Part shown: piece after piece, positions 57,502 to 64,000 of the stretch
How positions within the stretch are numbered: the stretch's first letter is position 1
Layout of the letters: each line of letters begins with the position of its first letter
NCBI RefSeq assembly: GCF_003860465.1
Contig: NZ_CP034187.1
Location: forward strand, 62,001-126,000
DNA from: Deinococcus psychrotolerans
GTDB taxonomy: Bacteria; Deinococcota; Deinococci; Deinococcales; Deinococcaceae
Direction: 5' to 3'
Length of the DNA stretch: 64,000 bases
Made by a program: the position numbers and the translations under genes
Notes under the pieces: model-generated
Told to the model about the DNA's origin: nothing
The model's input: only the letters and a program-made list of their open reading frames with translations
Databases searched by the model: none

Positions 57502-59355
57502 TTAGCGTCCCTTGAACTCGACAACGCCCTTGTTCATCTCCAGCTTGCCGCCAACGTGCAGCACTGGGCTACGTTCTGTGGCGAAGCTGGAGTAGCGCTC
57601 CAGATGCGTGATTTTTGCCTGCGCTCCGGTTAGGTCGATGGCGGACAGGGCCACCCAGAAGGAGAAGTGATTGCGTCCCAGCACTGCCGTTCGCACCTCC
57701 TGCCCCAGATCGTCGGTGAACGTGGCCACCGGTTTGTAACTGGCGAACGACCCCGCGCCGTTCTCCACGGCGCTGTACGCCGCGAAGACCACGTGCGCGA
57801 GTTCCTCAGGGCGGTGAATGACAGCCGTTTCCTTACCCGCGTTCTTGCTGTCGCCGGACAGCGTGATGTACGGCGGCTTCCCGGCAGCGCCTTTGTCCCG
57901 GTAGTACACCTTGCCGGTCACGCCACTCTTGAGCACATAAAAGGCGTACAGGTCCAGGTCGCCGCGACCGGACCAGCTCAGGGTGATCGTGATCTGCTTG
58001 CCTTTCTGGATGCTGACGCTGGCATTTTTCTGCAAGCTGACCTTGCCGGTCGGGGCGGGCGCTGCGGGGCGGGAGGCGGCGGCGTTTCCCAGGCCCAGTG
58101 TCTGCCACTTCTTCCACCACACGGCGAACTCGGCGAGTATCTGCCCGTACAGTTGCTCGTCGCTGATGCGGCCAATATCGTCCACCGCGAAGAAGCCGGA
58201 ATTGTCGATCACCCGGCCCTGCAGGGTATCGAAGCGGACGAGCACGCCGTAATCTGCGCGCCCCAGGCCCACGAACTGCCAAAACAGAGCTTCGGGGGCA
58301 GTGTCTTTGATGATCTTCTCGATCTTCTTGCTGGTGCCCCCGTCGATGCCGCCGTCGGTAATAAACAGCACCAGGGTGGGCATCACGCCTCTGCCCTCGG
58401 CACGGTCTTCGGCAGCCGCTTCCTGGTGGACGCTCAACACGTCTTTCATTACGGGCGGCTCATTGTTGCCCATGCCGATCTTCTTCACTGCTGGCACCAC
58501 GCCCACGTGCTGGGGCATCTGTGATCCGGCCACGCCCAACACGCTGTCCTCGTCCAGGTCACCCATGCGCGCGAAGTGACTGGCGTAGTACCAGAACTCC
58601 ATCGCGTCGTTGTCGTCCAGCCGCGACGCAATGGGAATCAGGCGCTCCAGCGTCTCCTGCACGGTGCCGCTGCTGTACAGAGAGGACATGCTGCCCGACG
58701 CGTCCATCACGACCATCACGCGCGCCTTGAGGCCCTCGATGCCTGCTTTTTTCAGTACCACACCCACCTGTTGCTTGCGCAGGCTGATCTTGCTGAGGGG
58801 TTCGGGCGGCGTTGGGAGTGAGATCGGTGCAGGCGTGGGCGCGTCCTCCGGTTCGATCTCACCGCCGAACGACTGTACCAGGGCCGCCATGCCGCCGTTG
58901 AAGCCCTGTTCCACTGCCGTGACGCGCCAGGCATCCTGGTGTCTGTAGATTTCCACCAGCATCAGCGCCAGTTCCTGGCCGTCCGGGGTGAGGGTCACTT
59001 GCAGTGCGTCGCCTACTGAGGGCGTCAACATCACCTGACCCCGTCGCAGGCGGCTGATCGGCTGTGAGTCGCTGGTCGCAGTCAGGATCAGGCGCGAGAT
59101 CCATAAGGGCAGTTGATCGAGGTTGAGCGTGAACGCCGTACCTGACCCTGCCGCCGTCATACGGACTTCCCCATTCGGGGAGGTCGGCTGGTTGAAGAAA
59201 GTCAGGTAGCGGTCGTCTTTGATCTTGCGCGTTTCGTCCAGTGCGAACAAGCTGATGTCGACGTCCGGGTGATCGAGTTCGGTGTGTAGGGTCAGCGTGA
59301 GTCCCTGGTTCTGCGGACCCAACGCCATTCGCTGGCCTTTAAGAAGTGGTTTCAT
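57502..59355 (-). CDS. TerD-vWA-TerD tellurite-resistance-type protein
   Basis: 617 residues from ATG 59355 (AAAGGA upstream). Residues 1-190 are a TerD calcium-binding domain (LTLTLHTELDHPDVDISLFAL). Residues 215-420 are a von Willebrand A domain with MIDAS motif MDASGSMSS and TLVLFITDGG. Residues 440-617 are a second TerD-like domain (GDLDLYAFYVL). Ter proteins form stress and phage-response membrane assemblies; this one would be a scaffold or sensor. No other ter genes are in the window. Confidence 0.88.
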   Translation of the reverse strand: MKPLLKGQRMALGPQNQGLTLTLHTELDHPDVDISLFALDETRKIKDDRYLTFFNQPTSPNGEVRMTAAGSGTAFTLNLDQLPLWISRLILTATSDSQPISRLRRGQVMLTPSVGDALQVTLTPDGQELALMLVEIYRHQDAWRVTAVEQGFNGGMAALVQSFGGEIEPEDAPTPAPISLPTPPEPLSKISLRKQQVGVVLKKAGIEGLKARVMVVMDASGSMSSLYSSGTVQETLERLIPIASRLDDNDAMEFWYYASHFARMGDLDEDSVLGVAGSQMPQHVGVVPAVKKIGMGNNEPPVMKDVLSVHQEAAAEDRAEGRGVMPTLVLFITDGGIDGGTSKKIEKIIKDTAPEALFWQFVGLGRADYGVLVRFDTLQGRVIDNSGFFAVDDIGRISDEQLYGQILAEFAVWWKKWQTLGLGNAAASRPAAPAPTGKVSLQKNASVSIQKGKQITITLSWSGRGDLDLYAFYVLKSGVTGKVYYRDKGAAGKPPYITLSGDSKNAGKETAVIHRPEELAHVVFAAYSAVENGAGSFASYKPVATFTDDLGQEVRTAVLGRNHFSFWVALSAIDLTGAQAKITHLERYSSFATERSPVLHVGGKLEMNKGVVEFKGR

Positions 59356-59732
59356 GTGTTTTCCTTTGGGTGACGAGTGGCTGGAAGCTGCCTGCGACCT
59401 TGTTGAGGTTTAGTTTAAGTGGCTGGCCTTAAATGACGCGAGCCTTCTGGGTAATGGGGATGGCTGGCGTAAGCTGACCCTTCCGAATGTCCAACTACCG
59501 ATGGTTGGCTGTGGAAGACTCGACTCACAATGAATTTGACACGGTCGCCGGGCAATGGGTTGAGGTGACGATTCCGCTCAATTCTCTGTGGTCCACTCGC
59601 TCAGGTGAGCGGGGCACGGGCCCGTGCTCGACCTTAGAAACGTCATTTCTTTCAAACTTATTGACAACAATCGCGCTGAACGGTTCGCGTTTGAGGTGGA
59701 GCGGATCAAGGGATCATGATCCAGAACAGGCA
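59356..59732. other. no clear gene
   Basis: About 380 bases between the TerD-vWA gene and the end of the methylase gene. A plus-strand frame from 59487 (MSNYRWLAVEDSTHNEFD) has no ribosome site and is not supported. Confidence 0.35.
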
Positions 59733-61139
59733 TCAGTCGGTAGATTCTCTGGGCAGCGCGTCAAATGACTGTTGAAGAGCCTGTTCCACGTCCTTGAGAT
59801 GTTTCAGTTGCTGCTGCAGATCGGCTTCGATGACCTTCAAGTCGCGCGTCTGGTCGGGTTCGAAATCCAGGTACTGGTTGGGTTGCCAGGCGTCTTTGTT
59901 CTCGAAGATGCGCTCGGATTCGACCAAAGCCGTATAGGGCTCACTCGGGGCGCGATCCCGAATCAAGGTGGTCAGTTGCTGGCGGACGTTTTCCGAGAGA
60001 ACGTTGATCCGTCCTTCGCGGGTTCCCAGGGTGCTGGCGTCGATCATCAAAACGTCCTGGCGACCGCGCGCTCCCTCTTCAGGTCGCTCAAAGATAGTCA
60101 TGACCAGCGGCAGGGCCAGATTCGGGTACAGGGCGCTGGGCAAGGCGACGACGGCACTTACCCAGCCTGCACTCAGGATGTCTCGGCGAATCGCTGCCTC
60201 GGCACCGCTCCGGAACATGGGAGCGTGGGCGGTGATGAACACCGCACGGCCGCCTGGCTTGAGGGCGACGAGGCCGTGCTGCACAAATAACCAGTCCGCC
60301 GTTTTCGGCAGCGGCGCTCCACCAAAAGTGAAACGCGCGTCTCCCTGCAGGTCAGAAACAAGGTGGGGGATGGCCAGAGCGATGGGCGGATCGCCAACGA
60401 CGCGGTCAAAATCTTCGGCCTTGAGGGTAGACTGCGTCAAGCTGTCTTCCACTTGGATCTGAAAACGAACCACCCCGTGAAGCATCAAGTGAAGCGCGCC
60501 CAGGAAAGCCGCGTTTGGATCGATTTCCTGGCCGACATATTCCAGATCGTTGGGATCTTTGTGCTGCTGGACTTGTTCCTTGGCCACTTCGACCAGAACA
60601 CGCGCCACCCCACAAGCGGGATCCAGAATGCGCATGCCAGCCTGAGCGTCCAGCTGCGCGGCCATCAGCTTGGCGACACCGCTGGGAGTCTGACTGGTAA
60701 CAACTGAGCGTCCACCATGATCGAGCAGGTCGCTACAGGCTTCTCCAAGTTCAACCAGGGCGTTCTGTGCAGATTTACCGCTGCTGACTTGTGCGACGAA
60801 TAAGACAATCTTGCGCGAACTGCGGGCAATGGCCGCAGGATCGGTGGCCGGCACCGTGACCGAACTCCAACCTGTTTTAAGGCGCTTGTGGAACTTGAGG
60901 CGCTGGCCGAGTACGGTTTCCAGGCTCTCAAAAACGTCGTGTGCTGAGAGCTTGAGCTGGGTCAACTGACTCGCCGCCGCTTCGGGGAAGGAAACCCCCA
61001 GTTGCCCGAAGTGATCTTCAAATCGCCGGATGGTGTGTAGCAGGAGCAGGGCGCTCACCAAGGGGACGGCGTGGTTGAGCCCATCGTTACGCAGCTCATT
61101 CACCGCGCTGGACAAGGTACTGGAATAGGGCTGTTCCAT
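59733..61139 (-). CDS. HsdM-like DNA N6-methyltransferase homologue with altered active site
   Basis: 468 residues from ATG 61139 (AAGGAG upstream). Motif I ILDPACGVARVLVEV fits the SAM-binding loop. The catalytic NPP(Y/F) motif appears as VVGDPPIALAI, with Asp for Asn and Ile for the aromatic residue. The rest (FITAHAPMFRSGAE, PNLALPLVMTIF) is typical of N6-methylases. The start lies just after the HsdS-like stop. Activity is uncertain. Confidence 0.8.
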   Translation of the reverse strand: MEQPYSSTLSSAVNELRNDGLNHAVPLVSALLLLHTIRRFEDHFGQLGVSFPEAAASQLTQLKLSAHDVFESLETVLGQRLKFHKRLKTGWSSVTVPATDPAAIARSSRKIVLFVAQVSSGKSAQNALVELGEACSDLLDHGGRSVVTSQTPSGVAKLMAAQLDAQAGMRILDPACGVARVLVEVAKEQVQQHKDPNDLEYVGQEIDPNAAFLGALHLMLHGVVRFQIQVEDSLTQSTLKAEDFDRVVGDPPIALAIPHLVSDLQGDARFTFGGAPLPKTADWLFVQHGLVALKPGGRAVFITAHAPMFRSGAEAAIRRDILSAGWVSAVVALPSALYPNLALPLVMTIFERPEEGARGRQDVLMIDASTLGTREGRINVLSENVRQQLTTLIRDRAPSEPYTALVESERIFENKDAWQPNQYLDFEPDQTRDLKVIEADLQQQLKHLKDVEQALQQSFDALPRESTD

Positions 61140-61140
61140 C

Positions 61141-61731
61141 TTAGCCACGCTCCTTGACGATAAAGGCGGTCAGACGAGCGCTCAAGCTTTCGCTCCTCAG
61201 CGCAATGACCTTCTCTACCGTCTCCCGGTAATCGGCGGCGGCTTGAAAAGCTGCCGCGTAGTCCCGCTGCACCGCGAGCGGCGGCAGCTGAATCTGGATG
61301 TCTTTGAAGCGGTGGAGCGGAATGCCCTGCACGGTTAACCCGGTGAAGAGTGGCGCGACTTGGGCCTGCATGGCCTCTGAAGAGAATAGCCCCGCCAGGA
61401 ACCTCGGATCTGCCAGTTCTGGCCGTACCTCGAGAATGGTTAGGCTGCTGCTGATCACGGCGTCTCTCAAGCCATCAGGAACAACGGCCGCTTTGAGAGA
61501 CGATCCGCGCAGTGAAATCAAGATCTGGTTGGGTTGTGCGGTATACGCCTTGATACGCTTCAGATCGAGTTGCTCCATTCGGTCGCCGTCTGATGGAGCG
61601 ACTTCAACGCCGCTCAGATTGGCGACTTGGAGCACGCGCATGACTGGTCCTGCCGAATCGAGATAACGGTTAAGCGTAAGTCCCTGGCGTAATTCGCCGA
61701 GGTCACCAATCTTTACCGGAGTGCTCTTCAT
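61141..61731 (-). CDS. half-size HsdS-like specificity subunit
   Basis: 196 residues from ATG 61731. One target-recognition domain (LGELRQGLTLNRYL, ISLRGSSLKAAVVP, LTVQGIPLHRFKDIQIQLPP) is followed by a C-terminal helix (ADYRETVEKVIALRSESL). Type I S subunits have two such units; half subunits work as dimers. It precedes the HsdM-like gene in one operon. No HsdR or other nuclease is nearby. Confidence 0.78.
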   Translation of the reverse strand: MKSTPVKIGDLGELRQGLTLNRYLDSAGPVMRVLQVANLSGVEVAPSDGDRMEQLDLKRIKAYTAQPNQILISLRGSSLKAAVVPDGLRDAVISSSLTILEVRPELADPRFLAGLFSSEAMQAQVAPLFTGLTVQGIPLHRFKDIQIQLPPLAVQRDYAAAFQAAADYRETVEKVIALRSESLSARLTAFIVKERG

Positions 61732-61858
61732 GCCATGGAGTCTAGTACGGTGAACCAATTGCGTCAACTGTCAATACCCCCATCAGATGCGTTTGACACT
61801 AAATGCAATATCCACTTAGAATAACTTCACCGCTTCCGAGCGAGTCGAGGAGGTTCGA

Positions 61859-62137
61859 ATGTTCCGACCCAGCAGCCACGCCAGCCAGCGCTACATCGAA
61901 CGATTTGCCGGTAACCTCTCGCACTTCGCTGCCGCCGCCTGTCTGCTGCGGATCGCTCGAAACGCTCGGTTTCGCCGCGCCCTTCCCGGCGGCGCTCGAC
62001 TCTACGCCACCGGCACCATCAATCTGGTGGTTCACAGCGGCACGATCATCACCGTGTACCGCTTGACCTACGAGGACATTCCGACGCCGCCGAGCGACTG
62101 GAAACCAGAGCCTGATCTTTGGGCTCAGGCCGCTTGA
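61859..62137 (+). CDS. small DUF4258-like hypothetical protein
   Basis: 92 residues from ATG 61859 with AGGAGG five bases upstream. SHASQRYIERFAGNL and LVVHSGTIITVYRLTYED resemble the RelE-like DUF4258 fold. It could be a toxin-type fold or a phage-related small protein. Function uncertain. Confidence 0.55.
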   Translation: MFRPSSHASQRYIERFAGNLSHFAAAACLLRIARNARFRRALPGGARLYATGTINLVVHSGTIITVYRLTYEDIPTPPSDWKPEPDLWAQAA

Positions 62138-62199
62138 TCTACGCCGCCTCTACCCCTTCACCTGTTGGCACTCCACAGCTTCAGTCCCAGGAGGACTTT

Positions 62200-62757
62200 A
62201 TGATCTACGGCATTAATGACGATTTGGAACTGATCTGTCTGCCCGCAGCAGAGATGACCGACGCCTGCACCCTCCGGGCCTTGGTCTGCGGCACCAAGAT
62301 GACGTTCGGTGAGTTGCGCCGTCTGGTGAGTCCTGACGCCTACGACTTTGTGGCCGAAGCCAAGCAGCAAGTTTCTCAAAACGAGGGTGAGGGCGAGACG
62401 GAGCAGGATGGCCACGAGGGTGAAACGCAAGCTCTGGACGCCTCGCCAGATTATCAGGACGACGACGAGATCTTCGGTACTGAGGATGAAGAGAGCCTCA
62501 TGGAGGTTTTGCTGCAGTACCCCACCGCTCAGCAGGTCATGGCCGAGATGCCGGAATTTGGGACACTGGGAACGGAGGACATCTCCCCCGTCAACGGTGC
62601 CTTCCGCCTGATCCTTGCCGATCAGGAGCAGGCCTTCTTGCAGGAGATGCAGCGCCGCGGCATTGCCGTGATCCGAAACGACGCGGCCGCAGCGCTGACG
62701 AGTACCTACGACGCTTCCTCGGTCAGTGACCTCTTCCAGGTGGTTTCGCAGTTCTAA
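62200..62757 (+). CDS. acidic hypothetical protein
   Basis: 185 residues from ATG 62200, preceded by AGGAGG. Residues 1-60 are globular (MIYGINDDLELICLPAAEM). Residues 60-110 are strongly acidic (Glu/Asp/Gln). The C-terminal 75 are mixed. It follows the previous gene by 62 bases and is probably in the same operon. Not recognised. Confidence 0.6.
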   Translation: MIYGINDDLELICLPAAEMTDACTLRALVCGTKMTFGELRRLVSPDAYDFVAEAKQQVSQNEGEGETEQDGHEGETQALDASPDYQDDDEIFGTEDEESLMEVLLQYPTAQQVMAEMPEFGTLGTEDISPVNGAFRLILADQEQAFLQEMQRRGIAVIRNDAAAALTSTYDASSVSDLFQVVSQF

Positions 62758-62826
62758 GGGCAAGCGACTTCTGGCCTTGTCCCAACCAATGGGCTTCAAA
62801 CAGCCTCTAAGCCGGACGACATCAAG

Positions 62827-64000
62827 CTACGTGACCTTTTGCTTTGAGCGCTTCTTCCGTTCTCGCTCAGTTGGCTGCACCGCCAATATCTCGGCCAGTT
62901 CCAGCACCCGCTTCGGATCAAGCACGCCCTTAAATGAAATGACCTGCTCACCGAAGGCGTCCAGCTTGATCCCCGCTTTCTCGAGATTCAGCCGCTCGCT
63001 GACCGCTACGATGATGTCCATCCGGCCCGACTTCTTCAATCGGTCAAACTTCTTGGTCAGGTAATCGGGCCGCCAGTAGCCCACGATCTCCAGCAGCACG
63101 CTGCGTCCGTCTTCGTGCAGCAAGCGGAAATCGGGAATGATCACGCCGCCGGGAATTGGTACCAAGTCCACCTCGCGTTCCAGTTTCCAAGGGGACTTGA
63201 GTTTGGCAAAGCGGTCAGAAAAGCCCGACTCTAAAGCCGAATCGAACTCTTTAGGCGGCGGGTAGTGGCTGACGTAACCGTCCTCGCTGGTGAGCTGAAA
63301 CGACCACTCGGTATCGGTAGGATCGGTCCAGGCTAGGTCTTTACGGGGTTTGAGAGCGGCAGATAAATCCCACTCGGTCACGTGAAGCAGCGCCGGTAGA
63401 AACTTAGCCAAGCTCAATCCGTAGCGGGTCGTGCCGCCAAACAAAGACGTCGGGCCGTCGAGGGTCAGGGTGAAGCCGTAATCCGAATCCCCTTCCACCG
63501 TGACCATCAATCCGAAGAACTTGACGTAGGAGATCAACTGCCGGTACCGGGCTGGTTCGTTGCGGCGGGCGGTGATGATCAGGCTGTAAGCGCGGTAGAG
63601 CAGCCCCTGTGCCTGTGCCAGGTTGTAGCGGTCGAGCAGTATCTGAGGGTCAGGGGCTTCGAAGCTCACCAGCGTCTGCTGATCTGGCAGGTCGGCGTAC
63701 AGTGCGTCGGCCACTTCCTGCGGATCAGCTCCCAGACTGCGCCCCACCTGTTCGAGGAGATCTTGACGGCGAAACCGGGCCGGTGGGTGCGCCTGGCTGA
63801 GTTCGAAGATCCGGGCACGTACCAGCGGCGGGGAGAGGACGCCGCCGGTGGCAAAGGTGCTGTGATCCCCGGCCAGGATGTGAGCAAGGCCACGCACCAC
63901 CCGGTAATCTCGGCGGCCTTCTTCCAAAGTCTTGAGTTCCTCGCTTAGTTCAAAACGCCGCTTGCCCACGCTGGTTTCAAACAACTCGATCAAGCGGGCG
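62827..64000 (-). CDS. DUF790 (Bax1-like) nuclease, 3' part (cut by window edge)
   Basis: At least 390 residues; the frame is open to the right edge and family members begin further upstream. The C-terminal nuclease-like region contains GGVIIPDFRLLHEDGRSVLLEIVGYWRPDYL (D, E and the conserved Gly-Tyr-Trp), as in Bax1, the endonuclease partner of XPB-type helicases. An XPB helicase gene would be expected just outside the window. The C-terminal tail is Lys/Arg-rich. Confidence 0.82.
   Translation of the reverse strand, partial: ARLIELFETSVGKRRFELSEELKTLEEGRRDYRVVRGLAHILAGDHSTFATGGVLSPPLVRARIFELSQAHPPARFRRQDLLEQVGRSLGADPQEVADALYADLPDQQTLVSFEAPDPQILLDRYNLAQAQGLLYRAYSLIITARRNEPARYRQLISYVKFFGLMVTVEGDSDYGFTLTLDGPTSLFGGTTRYGLSLAKFLPALLHVTEWDLSAALKPRKDLAWTDPTDTEWSFQLTSEDGYVSHYPPPKEFDSALESGFSDRFAKLKSPWKLEREVDLVPIPGGVIIPDFRLLHEDGRSVLLEIVGYWRPDYLTKKFDRLKKSGRMDIIVAVSERLNLEKAGIKLDAFGEQVISFKGVLDPKRVLELAEILAVQPTERERKKRSKQKVT

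Noticed and set aside
57667..58524. 285-residue plus-strand frame over the TerD-vWA gene
   Set aside because: Antisense to recognised TerD and vWA motifs.

Overview
The window reads as an accessory replicon (plasmid or megaplasmid segment) of a high-GC bacterium, most probably a Deinococcus. This rests on the replication initiator type, the SbcCD and TopA proteins, the DUF3006/metallo-beta-lactamase pair and the mix of insertion sequences. It is inference from remembered families; no database search was made.

Layout. 1-7.6 kb holds DNA-maintenance genes: the start of a HelD-like helicase, sbcC, sbcD and a short plasmid-type topA. 8.3-23 kb is an unusual minus-strand cluster with two giant proteins of 26-residue LRV-type (HEAT-like) repeats, about 41 and 33 repeats. 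With them are a 342-aa protein, a small DUF6915-like protein, a 520-aa protein and a broken Ser/Thr kinase. A 2.1-2.4 kb part of this cassette is present twice as direct repeats flanking the LRV genes, and both copies have decayed. 23-31 kb is an insertion-sequence graveyard: IS982-like, IS5 pieces, an IS6 element split by an IS1182-type element, and an IS21 element splitting a nitroreductase gene. 31-35 kb is the plasmid core: tyrosine recombinase, ParA with a small partner, an origin with eight 22-bp-spaced iterons around a DnaA box, and the replication initiator. 35-42.7 kb is mostly degraded DNA with a second iteron-like array, a replication-relaxation-like gene and two hypothetical genes. 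42.9-50.5 kb carries an IS4 element inside an IS605-type remnant, vapBC, DUF3006 with a truncated metallo-beta-lactamase gene, an old-yellow-enzyme reductase, and a second IS4-type element. 50.6-64 kb holds a HelD-like helicase next to a free-standing TnpB-like RuvC nuclease, a frameshifted dnaB, a TerD-vWA protein, an HsdM-like/HsdS-like pair without a nuclease, and the Bax1-like DUF790 nuclease cut by the window edge.

How the genes fit together. The replication and partition genes explain the maintenance of the replicon. The DNA-repair and topology genes look like cargo useful to a radiation-resistant host. The most novel part is the LRV cluster: its repeats are nearly identical except for two or three residues before an invariant Val-Arg, which suggests a modular recognition surface renewed by recombination. 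The second interesting unit is the TnpB-like/HelD pair. Many genes carry single-base frameshifts or nonsense codons, so either much of the replicon is decaying or the assembly contains small indel errors.
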